DNA of 64,000 bases from positions 84,359,056 to 84,423,055 of the forward strand of contig CM049310.1 of NCBI GenBank assembly GCA_026874595.1, in the 5' to 3' direction. Made by a program: the position numbers and the translations under genes. The notes under the pieces are model-generated. The model searched no databases. It was given only the letters and a program-made list of their open reading frames with translations, and had not been told where the DNA came from. Source of the stretch: Sipunculus nudus. Its lineage: Eukaryota; Annelida; Sipuncula; Golfingiida; Sipunculidae. Below, piece by piece: positions 37,901-51,800 of the stretch (position 1 is its first letter; every line of letters starts with the position of its first letter).

Positions 37901-40900
37901 TTATTCTGAATTAATTGAACCATTAGATATGCGTACTTTCTAATTACACCCACCATGTGTGAAAAGATAATTTTATAATTAAGGGTATTGGTAAAACACC
38001 CTACATGTTTGTTAAATTTTGAGCACACATAACTTGAAGACATGTCTCCCAAAGGGTCGTGTGATTGACAGCCAAGTCACACAAGGCACAGTAAATGACA
38101 GCAACTACCATAAAGATGGGATTTTCACTGTGGTTTGTACAATCTTTCGTGTTTAATTTCTAACTTGTAGCGTAATGTTAAAACTAACTGCAGTGTACTG
38201 CAATACTGACACAGTATGATGGATACCTTTTGCAGTATAATATCCCATATGACTATAGTAGGCCATATCAGTCCAATATAAATGCCTACTTTATTTGGAA
38301 GTGTGGGGGGGGGGTTATCTCAAAAATAAGATACAAGTCAACATCCTATAGATATTACAAAATTTTTGCATGATTTTACTTATGACACATGCAAATAAAT
38401 CAAAAGCAAGAAACTTATTCTAATATAGAACCCACTGAAGGGACAATGTTTACTTTTAAAGACATGGTTTAATAGGACATTGTGGTGATATATGATCCAG
38501 CATATTGTCATCTATATGTGAATATAAATATTAAACTCATCCTGTTTTCAGGTCGTAATGACAATCAGTGAATATTATGGTGGTATCTATCCCCGTATTA
38601 ATGACATCACTGTTGTCTGAAGGAAGATAAAGAATCGTAGACACCAGTCCCCCCCTTGTCTGATCCATCAACACCAATCGTTAACGGCTCAGTTCAATGT
38701 AAATAATGACACACTGACAGCCCTGACAAGCCCGACCAGTGAGTTAATGGGAATTGATGTCCCAGTCCTGATCCAGTGGACTGGGTGTGAGTGTGTGAAA
38801 ACCAGTGCAAAGAGGTCAAAATTGGGTACCATCCTTCCCCCACATATATGACAGAAAAAAAACATTAAAAATAAGAAGCATCAACTCATTAAACTCAATT
38901 GTCAAACATTTGAATCTTCAACTCTGAAGTTTGTTAAATGTCCAAGTGTTGGTTGTTTATATACTGTGATGCCCAAGACTTATCTAGACCTTGGCTATAC
39001 TTGCTATAATTTACCTCCATCACAGAAGATGGTCAACGTTTATGGAATTAGCATATTTTCGGCATTCTTTTATTTTATTCTCTTTCTTTCAATAGCTTTT
39101 TTTGTATACTTTCTAACACCACCTACCATGTTCAAGAAATATTCCATTTTAACTGAGCATATTGCTAAATCCCTCAGCATGTTTGCTAAATTTCTGACTG
39201 CATGAATACAAGCATGGCTGTCACATGTTTTGTTTGGGCAATATCTCAAAAAGATAAAAAAAAAATTCAATTAAATTTTTACAGAAGGGTGAGCCATGAG
39301 TTACAGAACAATTGACAAGATTTGGGGGCTAAATGGATGTGGATACAGGTGTTGTGGAGGTATGTGCTGTGTGAGAGCTTTCTTATGCACAGCAGGAAAT
39401 AATCCAGATTGTGAATCAGATTACTCTGTTCACACAAGGTCCCTAATCTGCATCAGTTCAGTCTAATGTAGTCCACGTGAAAGGTGGCCTACAGTAGTGC
39501 GACTTGCTTCAGTCCAGTTTACAGTAAACTGGTTCCTGGTGCATACAGGCAAATCTGTTTCTAGTCTCCGTGAAGCTAGTATTGAACTGTCTGGATGATC
39601 CAAGATGCAATGCATTTCATGAGATAGCATTCCATTTTTGCAGCAGAGTGATCAGTTTACAAACCAAGTGCAGACCACAAACTCACGATGCACTGAGCAA
39701 ACTTATTTATCATTTTATAAAGCCATCTACAGGGCTGGCACAAATTGTACTCCTTCCTAACTACATTTTGTATAACAAAGATTAGTTGTGAACACAGTGC
39801 AGGGATGGTTTTTAGTTACACAGAGTATTTGTGAGAATCTCAGAGAGACATGCATGAACACCCTCACTGATCAATGCCTGCTTGTTATGAATGTTAATGT
39901 GCCGGCATAATTACATTAATGTACAGGCATAATCACACTTTCACACTCATCCTGCATGTCAATTTCGTGATCAATAACCTCCTTACAAACCCTCTGCAAG
40001 AAGAACTGGCACACCCAGTACATAACGACACCTACTTCTGCAGCTACAAATTATGTTCAACAGTATTTTATCACACGCATAGAAATCTGCATTATAAGGA
40101 ATGCAAGCCTCAACCATGTTAAGGGTCCCTATTGTGGGATGCTCCAAAAACTGTTTGCATTCACTTATTCTGCCTATGTTCCCAAGTTCATTTGTGCATA
40201 GTGACTGCGTATTTGTGAATATTCCTTGATGACTTTCCTGAACTAAGCTCATGTGCCAGCCAGATCCTCACAAAAATCTAACTGATTCATCACAGGCCCA
40301 TTCTCACTATGCCCTGAAAGTTTCATGAGATTCCATTCATGACTGCATGAATTATGCTGTAAACAATAATCAAACATAGATAATGTATACCCTCCTGACA
40401 GAGGCAAATTATGCATTTTTGAGATATCCAACCAGCAACATTACTTGCAGTCTTACAGTCAGATCCAGGATTTTGGGTAGCGGAGAAGGGGTTACCATTT
40501 ATTACAAGGGACTTAAACAGTTTGCTCCCTGCCAGTTATAACATGAAGGGTTCATATGTTATAAAATGAAACTACAGAGAACTTGATGCCTAATAACACA
40601 TAAGAGTTGCCATGTTATAACATGGAACTACAGTAAGCTCCCTGTCTGTTATAATATGGAACTACAGTAAGCTCCCTGTCTGTTATAACATGGAACTATA
40701 GTAACCTCCCTGCCTGTTATAAGGAACTACAGTAAGCTCCCTGTCTGTTATAACATTGAACTATGGTAAGCTCCCTGCCTGATATTAGAAACTACAGTAA
40801 GCTCCCTGTCTGTTATAACATGGAACTATAGTTACCTCCCTGCCTGTTATAAGGAACTACAGTAAGCTCCCTGTCTGTTATAACATGGAACTACAGTAAG

Positions 40901-42798
40901 CTCCCTGTCTGTTATAACATGGAACTATGGTAAGCTCCCTGCCTGATATAAGAAACTACAGTAAGCTCCCTGACTGTTATAACATTGAACTATGGTAAGC
41001 TCCCTGCCTGATATTAGAAACTACAGTAAGCTCCCTGCCTGTTATAACATGGAACTACAGTAAGCTATCTGCCTGATATAACATTATAGTTCCTAAGTTA
41101 AAACATGGACTGTGAGGAGTTAATGAAATGCACTGAAGGACTTGCAGCTGAGGACTTCCTGGGTCTCATCCCTAATTGGTTATGGTGCTTGACAGACACA
41201 GCTAGGTAATGCAGTCACAGCACAGCCAGCGTTCAGCATACGGCATGAATAAATCAAGCCACAGGAGTGGACAGCTTGCCAATTGCTGCAAGTGTTTTCA
41301 ATAACTCGATCTCTGACGGTGGCCATCAATATTCATATTTCCAGGGCTAACCTGCTTTGATGTATTACTTTCATTATCTGCCTCCTAAAGCATCAGATGT
41401 TACTCAAGAAAAAAAATAAATGACTGCCAAAGGGAAAGAGAACTATTTGATGTCAGTATTGTGACTGAACACAATACAGTAACACTGAGACAAGCTGTGG
41501 TTTAAAGAACCGTCGACGGCTTACTTAGCTCATGGTCCTCTCCATGACTTTATATAGAAGAACTGCTGTGAAGATGAGCCAATTGGCAATGAAGCTGCCT
41601 GGGCTGGTGCAGCACTGGTAACATCAATAAATCAACGAGTAGTTTACTCAGAAATGAGTACAGCTGCGATTACCAGGAAGACAACATCCTGTCAAGATCT
41701 GTCGAGTGGTCACAAGAGAACGAGAACGAAACCTCCGTCAGCTACAAACCTATGTGTTCCCTCGTTTTCTGCGTGTAATAAAATCATGTGAGCTCATTGC
41801 TGTCATTAATACCGATATAATCATTTATAAATGGACTCATAAACAAGCCCTTTTTATAATTCTAATACAAGACGAGAAATCAAAATCACCGCACATAAAC
41901 TAAGTTTTTGTAAAATGACTGCTGGTTGCACTCGTTGCACTCGTATATCAGTTTGAGCATGCTTTTTAAGCAGCAACACTTGGCCGTAAGGTCCATCCCT
42001 TGGAAAGACTCTCTGCGGGGCTTCAGGGGGTTAAATAAGGGTAATATACAGGGTAGCAATGTCACGCAGTGGCTCCGGAGTTCTCTCTGGCAGCCATGGT
42101 CTCCCTCTTTACAATGCTCTTAATGACCTGAAGAAGTGATACATTTCGCTCTGCCCTCCGCTAGGGCTGGTGGTTTTTTTTTCAGTTTTTTTCCCTCTCC
42201 TAATGGAGCAACTAATTGGTGTTTCCCTGCCAGACAAACTTATTCATAGATGCCAGAACTACTGGGATTTGACTCTGGTATAGATGTTAATGTATTCAAC
42301 ATGATGTGGCACTCATAATGAACTGAGCGTTGTCCCCTGTGCACTCAGAACCATCAAAAATCATCCTCCAGGCAGATGAACATTATCTGACTTCCTGGAG
42401 CTATGAATGTAAAAAACTTCATGTTCGGAGATTGCCATAAAATACTACAAGTAATAATATTTATAAATGTCACAATGAAATCTTTGGTAATATTGCAATT
42501 AACTAATATAAATGAAGGAAACCTTTTGATATAATTTGTTCTGAGAATTGTTCATTGATCTTATGCATATTCCTGCTGTTAACAATATGAAGAACCATAA
42601 ACTTACATGTGCATGCAGAAAACATGTTAATATTTACTAGCAGAGATTTTCTTGTATTGTATGTAATTTTTATATTCAACATATCAATAAATGAACTTTT
42701 TTTCATCCCATCATCTAGAAATTATGCAACTTGTATAACTTATGAATTCATTTTTTTAATAATCACTGATTATTTTTCTAATTAAGAAATTATATATG

Positions 42799-42842
<44 letters not shown>

Positions 42843-45800
42843 CATCATTTGTAGATTTTTGTGCTGTCATAATCATCATCATCCTCATTAATAAACTTGT
42901 GCTGCCATCTAAAAGGCACATTGTGAACTTAATACAAGGAGAGTCAGATTTACCTGTAAATAAATTGTTCATGTCTGCTACTGTCAATTAAGGTGTATGC
43001 TTTTCTTAAATGGGGATGTGCAAGGCACCTCAGGTGTATTCAGGTAAACGATGGATGAACTACCTGGAAAACACCTGTTGTTAGACCCCCAGCAGAGTGG
43101 CAACCTCTAAGCACTTGTATACCACTATCCCACCCTGCATGGCCAGGTCTAGCCAAGCACACCTCAGGCACAGCTAAGGCTACCTGTGTTTGTCCAGTGC
43201 AATCCAGCTACTATTAAAACACAAGACCCGGACTCTCCATGTTAAGGAGCTGGGCTTAATTGTACACTGGTTTCCTATTTTGTTGGTTCAGGATAAATTG
43301 CAGGTTCTCCAGTTGCGGAGTATGGGATGGCTAGGTCAGTTCTAGGACTGATTGACATAATTCCTGCAAGGGACGAAATCTGTGTCAACCTCTGTGCACT
43401 TCATCTCTTTGCTGACCTTTCCACTGCTAGTGGGTGCTTACAGCTCAATCCTGAGCCTGCCTTTAATGGGGCCAGTTCTGGGCCGACTGTAATAGTGCTG
43501 CTGGTGGTGCAACAGGCTGCCTTACACCCGCAGTTACAGTCCCTCTGCTCTTTCACCACGTATCACGCTGCCTTTTCCTACACTGCTATTTATTTTGTCT
43601 CATCACACCAAGACCAGCAATCCTTCACAAAATGACAGGCATGTTTAGTGACTAAAGGGCTTGCCTTTTTTCTTCCATATCGTTTAACCATTTTTCCCTC
43701 ATTCTACGTTAAATCACCATATCAGCCTTATTAAAGCCAGTAAATGCACTACTGCATTGCCATAGTTTTACAAATGAATAGCATACATCTGCATGTGCGC
43801 TGGAAGACGATTACTCCAATAACAAAAGTCTATATAAAGTCTTACCCATAAAACATAGCAATGATTCTCACCAAATATCAGCAAAACGGAGATATTTTGG
43901 AGGATGGATGCTGCTTTTTTGTGCAGCTTATAAATCAAAACCAATCTGTCACAGGAACTATTTATCACTTGGAGAGGGGATCTTCTGGGATTTACACAGA
44001 CTTTAAGTTGGATTACTAGCCCGGGATATCATTAATCAAAAGTAACTAACCACACAACGTCCACCCTCCATCATAATATATACTTATCTTCGTTAATTGA
44101 GGACTTGTTCGTAATAATTGATATATATATATATATCTGGCATCTGAAAATGCCACCTTTGCATTTGCAATTAAATGCATAACTACAAGGAACTCTACAT
44201 TTGCCTTTAAATGCAGAGCTGAATACACTGGATTTCATATGCAAACACAGTTGAAAAGTACTATGTCAGAAAAATAATTACAAAAACCTAAGTTAAAATT
44301 CATATGATAATTTTTACATAACATATTCCACGATGAACGGTTCAAGTAACTCATTAATCTAAGTTTCATTATAATATAAAGACTTATCTTGATAACTGCC
44401 TGGTAGCAAACAGATCGAGTTCAAGTGCAAATACATTTGTCAGTATATAAATTTTCATTTAATAAATTTTATCACATCTGCATTGGGTTTATTTAAAACA
44501 TTTGCATTTAAATGGACTTAGTCATATTTGAATCAACTCTGATGTACATTGATCTTTTGAATATTAATGCCTGATGCATTGCCCAGGAAACTTTTTGCAA
44601 ACAGCAACAGCTGATGTAATATCAAAAGATTAAATAAATATTATTTTGATATAATACATACTATCTGCAAAATTAGAATAGTAGTTAATATCGACAACAA
44701 TGAATCAGAAAAATTATATATAACCATCATTTTCAGTTTAATTCATTTTTTGCATAATCGTCAGCAGATAATGAAACAATTTTTTTAGGACAAAAGAGGG
44801 GGATTTTTTTCCACTAAATAAACAATAAAATAAGACACACAGGACAAATATATTCCAAGCAAATGAGTTTATTGTTAATGTCATAAGCTGATGAAACGAT
44901 TTTCCGGGCTAAAAGGCCAGATATGAGCCTAGAAGCCTATATACGCCATGCCAGCCATGAGGGACAGACAATTTGCCGTTTTTCCAGCAGAATGAAAGCT
45001 CCTGGCTGGCTCATCACAGGGGCCAAGCCTTGTGGTAGGAACTATGTGATCACTGACTGCTTTGTCCCTGGGTGCTGCTGCTGTCACATAAACCAGTGCT
45101 GGACCAGCACTGATGACTGGCAGTACCTGCATCATCTGTCAGCACTACACAGGTATTATCAGCTCTTCATCGTCCTGACTGTCTGCGGTGACACGCTGCC
45201 GGGGATCGACTGCTGCTCTAGGAGTCATCAGAGCTGATGTTCTCTTAATCCACTGATTAGCCACAAAAAATACCCAGAAAAAAACACACAGCATCTTTTG
45301 CCTAATGTACTGTTTGTTTATCTGCCATAAAAGTGAGATATAAATCGAATAAGCAATATAATAAAATACAGATTGCATTTGAATTAGTCAGTGTTATTAT
45401 CTGAGAATTTAAGTGTTGTAGAGAATCAGTTGTTTAATCATGTTCTATGATTGTGAGACAAAAGCAACCTATGATAATTGTATCCGCCAAAACAGAGTTT
45501 TGCGGATACTATGTTTTCAGCTGCACGCCGCCGCCGCCGCGTAGGTGTCTGGAGAACTCCTCCGTAACCGCTGGGCGGAATTTTATGAAACCCGGGATTA
45601 TGTTCGGGTCACATGTGAACTGCTGCACCCCGATTTTGTTTTGACCTCTGACCTTTCCTCTGCGCTCTGCGTCCGTTTGTGCGTCTGTTTCCACACATAA
45701 ACCCACATATCTCGGGAACCGTTTGACCGATCAGGAAAATTTTTTTGCACAAATGTAGCCCTTGGAGAGCTTTATAACATACATAAAAAATGGTGGCGCC

Positions 45801-48800
45801 ACCTGCAACCATGTTTGCACAGTGTCCATCTGTTTGTCTGCCTTGGGTTAAAATCACTCATATCTCTGCAGTGACTAGACTAATTCACCTGAAATTGGGC
45901 ATGCGTAAACATCCTGGATAGCTTTTCTGATTTTATGACAGGTGGCGCCACCTACATTCACATTTACGCTGCAGACATCCAAGCTCATATCTCGGGAACG
46001 GTTTGACCGATCAGGGAAATTTTTTTGCACAAATGTAGCCCTTGGAGAGCTTTATAACATACACAAACTAGATGTGTCGGAACGACACGAATGCCCCCGC
46101 CCCCTTTTGAAAATTTTTTTAAGTTCAGGAGGTGTCGTATGGTCAAAAGTAGGTCAACAAGGGCAAAATGCAAACTCGATCTGTAACGGGTCATTATCAA
46201 GCAACACACCAAAAATCATGCCAGTATATGCAGGCATTGTGAAAAAAAGTCCATACATGTGCATTTTCCATAAAAATTTCTGTCTTTCATGAAATTTTCT
46301 ATGTTTAGGAGCCGTAAAACAATCAAAAGTAGGTCAACCGGGATGAAACGCGAACTCGATCTGTAACTGTCATTATCTGCCCACACATAAAAAATCAGGG
46401 TGGTATCTGCAGGCATTGAGGAAAAAAAGTAAGTACATATGCATTTGTTATGAAAATTTATATTTTTCATGAAACTTTCTTTGTTCAGGAGCAGTCAAAT
46501 GGTCAAAAGTAGGTCAACTGAGAGAAAACAAATACTCGATCTGTAACTGGTCATTATCTGCCTACACACCAAAAATCAGGCCTGTATCTGCAGGCACTGC
46601 GAAAAAAAATCCATACATATGCACCTTTTTATGAAATTTTCTTTGTTAGAGCACCGTCAAACGGTCAAAAATAGGTCAACTGGGACAAAACGTGAACTTG
46701 ATCTGTAACTGGTCATTATCTGCCCACACACCAAAAATCAGGCCAATATCTGCAGGTATTGTGAAGAAAAGTCTGTACAAGTGTATTTGTCATGAAAATT
46801 TATGTTTTACATGAAATTTTCTATGTTCAGGAGCCGTAAAACAGTCAAAAGTAGGTCAACCAAGACGAAATGCGAACTCAATCTGTAACTGGTCAATATC
46901 TGGCCACACACCAAAAATCAGGCAAATATCTGCAGGCACTGCGAAAAAAAAGTCCGTACATGTGTATTTGTCATGATATTTCATATTTTTCATGAAATTT
47001 TCTATGTTCAGGAGCCGTAAAACCGTCAAAAGTAGGTCAACCAGGACGAAACGCGAACTCGTTCTGTAACAGGTCTATATCTGCCCACACACCAAAAATC
47101 AGGCCAATATCTGCAGGCATTGCGAAAAAAAGTCTGTACATGTGTATCTTTCATGAATATTTCTATTTTTCATGAAATTTTCTATGCTTGTACAACGGTC
47201 AAAAGCAGGTCAACCGGGACGAAACACGAACTTGATCTGTAACTGGTCTATATTTGCCCACACACCAAAAATCAGGCCAATATCTGCAGGCATTGCGAAA
47301 AAAAGTCTGTACATGTATGTGTATCTGTCATGAATATTTCTATTTTTCATTAAATTTTCTAAGTTTAGGAGCCGTAAAACAGTCAAAAGTAGGTCAACCG
47401 GGACGAAACGCGAACTCGATCTGTAACTGGTCTATATCTGTGCACACACCAAAAATCAGGCCAATATCTGCAGGCACTGCGAAAAGAAGTCCGTACATGT
47501 GTATTTGTCATGAAATTTCATATTTTTCATGAAATTTTCTATGTTCAGGAGCCGTAAAACGGTCAAAAGTAGGTCAACTAGGACGAAACGCGAACTCGAT
47601 CTGTAACTGGTCTATATCTGCTCACACACCAAAAATCAGGCCAATATCTGCAGGCATTGCGAAAAAAAAGTCTGTACATGTGTATCTGTCATGAATATTT
47701 CTATTTTTCATTAAATTTTCTAAGTTTAGGAGCCGTAAAACGGTCAAAAATAGGTCAACCGGGACGAAATGCAAACTCAATCTGTAACTGGTCTATATCT
47801 GCCCACACACAAAAAATTAGGCCAATATCTGCAGGCATTGCGAAAAAAAGTCTGTACAACTGTTTGATTTCGGAATGACGGAATGACGGAATGACGGACA
47901 TGGGTAAAACTATATGCCCCGGCCACTTTGTGGCGGGGGCATAAAAATGGTGGCACCACCTGCAACCATGTTTGCACAGTGTCCATCTGTTCGTCTGCCT
48001 TGGGTTAAAATCACTCATATCTCTGCAGTGCCTTGACTAATTCACCTGAAATTCGTCATGCGTATACATCCTGGATAGCTTTTCTGATTTTATGACAGGT
48101 GGCGCCACCTACATTCACGTTTACACTGCAGACATCCAAGCTCATATCTCGGGAACCGTTTGACTGATTGGGCCAAAATTTTGCATGTGTATAGATCTCA
48201 CATAGCTCTTCATCATACGCAAAACTGGTGGCGCCACCTGCAGCCATTTTTGCACAGCTCCCGTCTGTTTGTCTGCCATGGGATAAAATCACTCATATCT
48301 CGGCAGTGGTTTGACATATCTGCCTAAAATTTTGCAGGTTTATACATCCCCGACAGCTCTCTTGATTTTATGACAGGTGGCGCCACCTGCATTCTAGTTT
48401 ATGCAGCAGACATCCAAGCTCATATCTTGGGAACCGTTTGACCGATTGGGCCAAAGTTTTGAATTTGTATAGTTCTCACATAGCTCTTTATCATACGCAA
48501 AACTGGTGGCGTCACCTGCAACCATTTTTGCCCAGCATCCATCTATTTGTCTGCCACAGGCTAAATCACTCATATACATGTAGTGGTTTGACTTATCTGC
48601 CTTAAATTTTGCATATGTATACAACTTGGACGGCTTTCTGGATTTTGTGGTAGGGGGGCAACCTACATACACAATTTGGCTGCAGACATCCATGCTAATA
48701 TGCAACACTCTATTTCCCCTTGCCACTCAATACATGCCTCACTTCACCCGTTCCACTCTGATTTAGGCGGATACACGTAGTCGCTTGTCGACTACCCGTA

Positions 48801-51800
48801 TTCTAGTTATCAATTAATTATATCATCTTACTGGCCTAGTCCTTACTTTTCATTACAGAAGACCTTGTAATGCTAGGGGATTTTGCTGTTGAAAGTCATC
48901 AGACAACAGTAAAGATCATATCACTTATTATGTAAAGTCTTTACTCTATTACACCAATCTGAGTACACATGTTTTTTGGAGATAATTTCCTTAAAAGTTT
49001 ATATTTTTCAATTATTTACTAGAAATCTGCATATGGAAACGACAGCGATTAATAGGGTAATTAAAAATTTTACAATGAATCTCCAGTTTTTACATCATTA
49101 ATCAACAGCTATTGCATGTGACCAATGACCCTGACTGCAATAAGTGGGGCTGATATGATTTGATTAAATTAAATTACCTAGATGTTTCATTCTCAACTGA
49201 CTATTATCAGATACATCAAGCAATTTGTACCAACATTTTTGGGTTTATTCAAATATATTTAAGGTAAAATTTTCAAAGTATCACTGTGCATTTATTTCTA
49301 ACTTAAAAGTCTGTTTGAACGATATGTTTCAATCCTGAGCAATCATTAGTGACAAATATTACAAAAACCCTTTGTATCATAAATATTAAGTTCTAATAAA
49401 CTAATTAGCCATATAAACAAGGAAATATGTCTGCAAAAACCTGAAGAGGCAGACTAATTGGTCTATGATGCTGTTTTGCAGCAGAATCTAAGTGAAACAA
49501 TATCTTATGATGGCACAAAATCCTGACAATTACCGCTGTAATGGCTGGAGTCTGTCTACCAACTGTCAGGTATGCTGCATTACACCCTATGTATCAGTAT
49601 AATGACCAATGTCACAAAGCCATGTCCATCCGATGTCACCTCATAATATTTTATCATTATATTGATAAATTATATTGTACTGCACTTTTTAAGCATCATA
49701 ATGTTATTCAATCCTGACCAATCAGAATCACGCTACATCTATCCCTGCCTGAACATCATGACTGTATCTTGCATGAGCAAAGCCGATGAAAACATTTTCG
49801 TTTTTTTTTTTTTTTCAAATCCAAGCAGTTAAACAAAGAGAGACTGGGAGCTTTAATCGTACTTTAATCTGCTCCTATACAAAAACAGCAATCATGGGCT
49901 CCAGCCACAGACACCTGTTTTATGCAATATCTTGTTTTTTTGTAAATGTATATTTTTACAGCTAGCTTTTGATTTTTACAAATGCTCACATGCTGAATGA
50001 TTAAAGACAAAAAATAAGTCCGAGACCTGACGAGCACTTAGAGACTGGGTAACTGAGAACCAGATGCAATGACGATTCGTTTCATGAGTAAACACTGCAG
50101 GACAAGGTGTCCCTTCGAAACCAGGTCAACTTTCATTACGGTAATGAATGATTCGTTCCATTATCTGTGCACGACAAAAACCCAAAATCAATCAAAGAAT
50201 AGCCAGATGTGCCCCATACAAATAAACAAAAGCTTGTGTAGTCAGGGTAATGAAACAAATATGGACAGGGAAATGCATGCTGGGATGAAATGACAATGCT
50301 TAAAGCCAGACTCAATACAGGACAGGCTGTAGTTAATGTCTCTAAACCAGGCTGCAGTCCCCCTGAGTGAATCAGGCAAGTGTGCGAGTCTTTCTATCAA
50401 ATATAGTAACCAAATTTATTCCTGATTATACGAGATGCTATTCATAAAGGTGTCTGCACCAGAACAGGCAGCATAAAGGTATTAAAGCGTCTGGTGAGTA
50501 ACGAGTTTGTTGATACAGGTGTGGATTACCTGGTAATGAGACATTATCTGAAAATGATTTTCCATGTAATTTGTATACCCCAACACCTGTTATGTCCCAT
50601 GATGCTATCATATTGATCCCGTTCACGGTTCTTATCAACACATCTGCTATGTCAGCTAGTGACTAATTCAAATTTGTCCTCATCATGACATTGTATATTT
50701 GGATAAACTAAATGCATAATATGCAAAACTGCAATAGATTTAATCTATTATGAAAGAAAGTGACCAATCATCGACATCATCCATTAGCTAGCACACCACT
50801 AACACTTTCTGGATTTCCAAAACATTCCTTTCTATTTCCTGCCACTGTTGTGCCTTTAACAGAAAGTTCTTTTTTACTACTGAATAACCAATGCAGGCTG
50901 ATTTTCAATATTCCGGAAAAAGAACAAATTAAAACCTCACTGCATTTTTTAATACACGGACAATTCTTTGACATGTTACATGCCTCTAGAATTGTTAGCA
51001 ATTTTTCTTTAATTAATAAGAAATTAGGAATGAGAAGTCAAGGCATGTTTTGTGGTAATCAACAAACTAACACCTGTACCTCGTTTATGAAAGTAATTTA
51101 GAAAACCAGCACGAGTCCTCAGAGCAATGGTACATCAAAGCGCCACCTGGGTCAAGGGCCCACAGGTATAAAATATGACCAAAAAACAAATCACAGTTTA
51201 TTACAGGAAAATCGATGGAAAACCCCTCTGAATAAGATTAGATTTAAATAAACTGTACTAAATTAGCCCTACCAAAATCTATGATCATTTCATCTGATGA
51301 ATTATTTTTCCAAAGGTTAATTGAGTTTATATATATATGTCATACATTAATAATTCAGCCATGCACCAGATCACAAATTAATCAGAAAATGAATCTTTTC
51401 AATATCAAATTTGTTCATCTGATGAGGGTTTAAATTCTGTTAGTGCATAAAATCTATGCTCTGTACATCCAACAATGTCCTTTGTGCTGAGAAGCGCAAG
51501 ATGACAGAAAACTTATTAGTCATTCTCTTATGCATTATCTTCCTACTAGCAAAGCTCTGGCTGCAACACTGTCAGAGACCCTGATGCATGGAGCTGCTCA
51601 GGGGTCTATTTCAAGAATAATGAACGAGATTGCAAGTCATTGGACTGGAATTATAACTGCCTATCAAATCCAAAAGATAAAACAAATACACTATTGTCTA
51701 ACTGTTCACAAGCAAGCTGAAAATGAACACATGCAAATCCTTGATTGTTTGGCTTTCAATCGATTAAATATCCAACTAAAGAGCATATATGCTAAAGTAT

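Larger units (their letters stand above)
45483..48806 (+). mobile_element. Helitron/Helentron-like non-autonomous element, copy 2, with nested insertion
   Basis: A 3324-bp element. The 5' end is A|TCCGCCAAAACAGAGTTTTG followed by CGGATAC, a near-perfect hairpin. The 3' end has GGCGGATAC, then hairpin GTAGTCG-CTTGT-CGACTAC, then CCGTATTCTAG|T. It shares its 5' block, its core units (TGGTGGCGCCACCTGCAACC) and its 3' block with 3797-4917. The perfect palindrome GGTGGCGCCACC recurs through the core. The middle is occupied by a second element at 46065-47943. No coding capacity. Confidence 0.8.

Noticed and set aside
40600-41090. CRISPR array
   Set aside because: Units are tandem without unique spacers, and the DNA is metazoan.
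44923-45237. 104-codon + strand open frame in a GC-richer island
   Set aside because: No recognisable domain, splice partner or homology; listed only as a possible regulatory island.
46133-47870. Coding repeats or CRISPR-like array
   Set aside because: The 180-bp monomers have no unique spacers, and each frame is interrupted in some monomers; satellite DNA.
50760-51101. 113-codon + strand open frame
   Set aside because: Composition resembles intronic DNA, no domain could be recognised and no splice support is visible.
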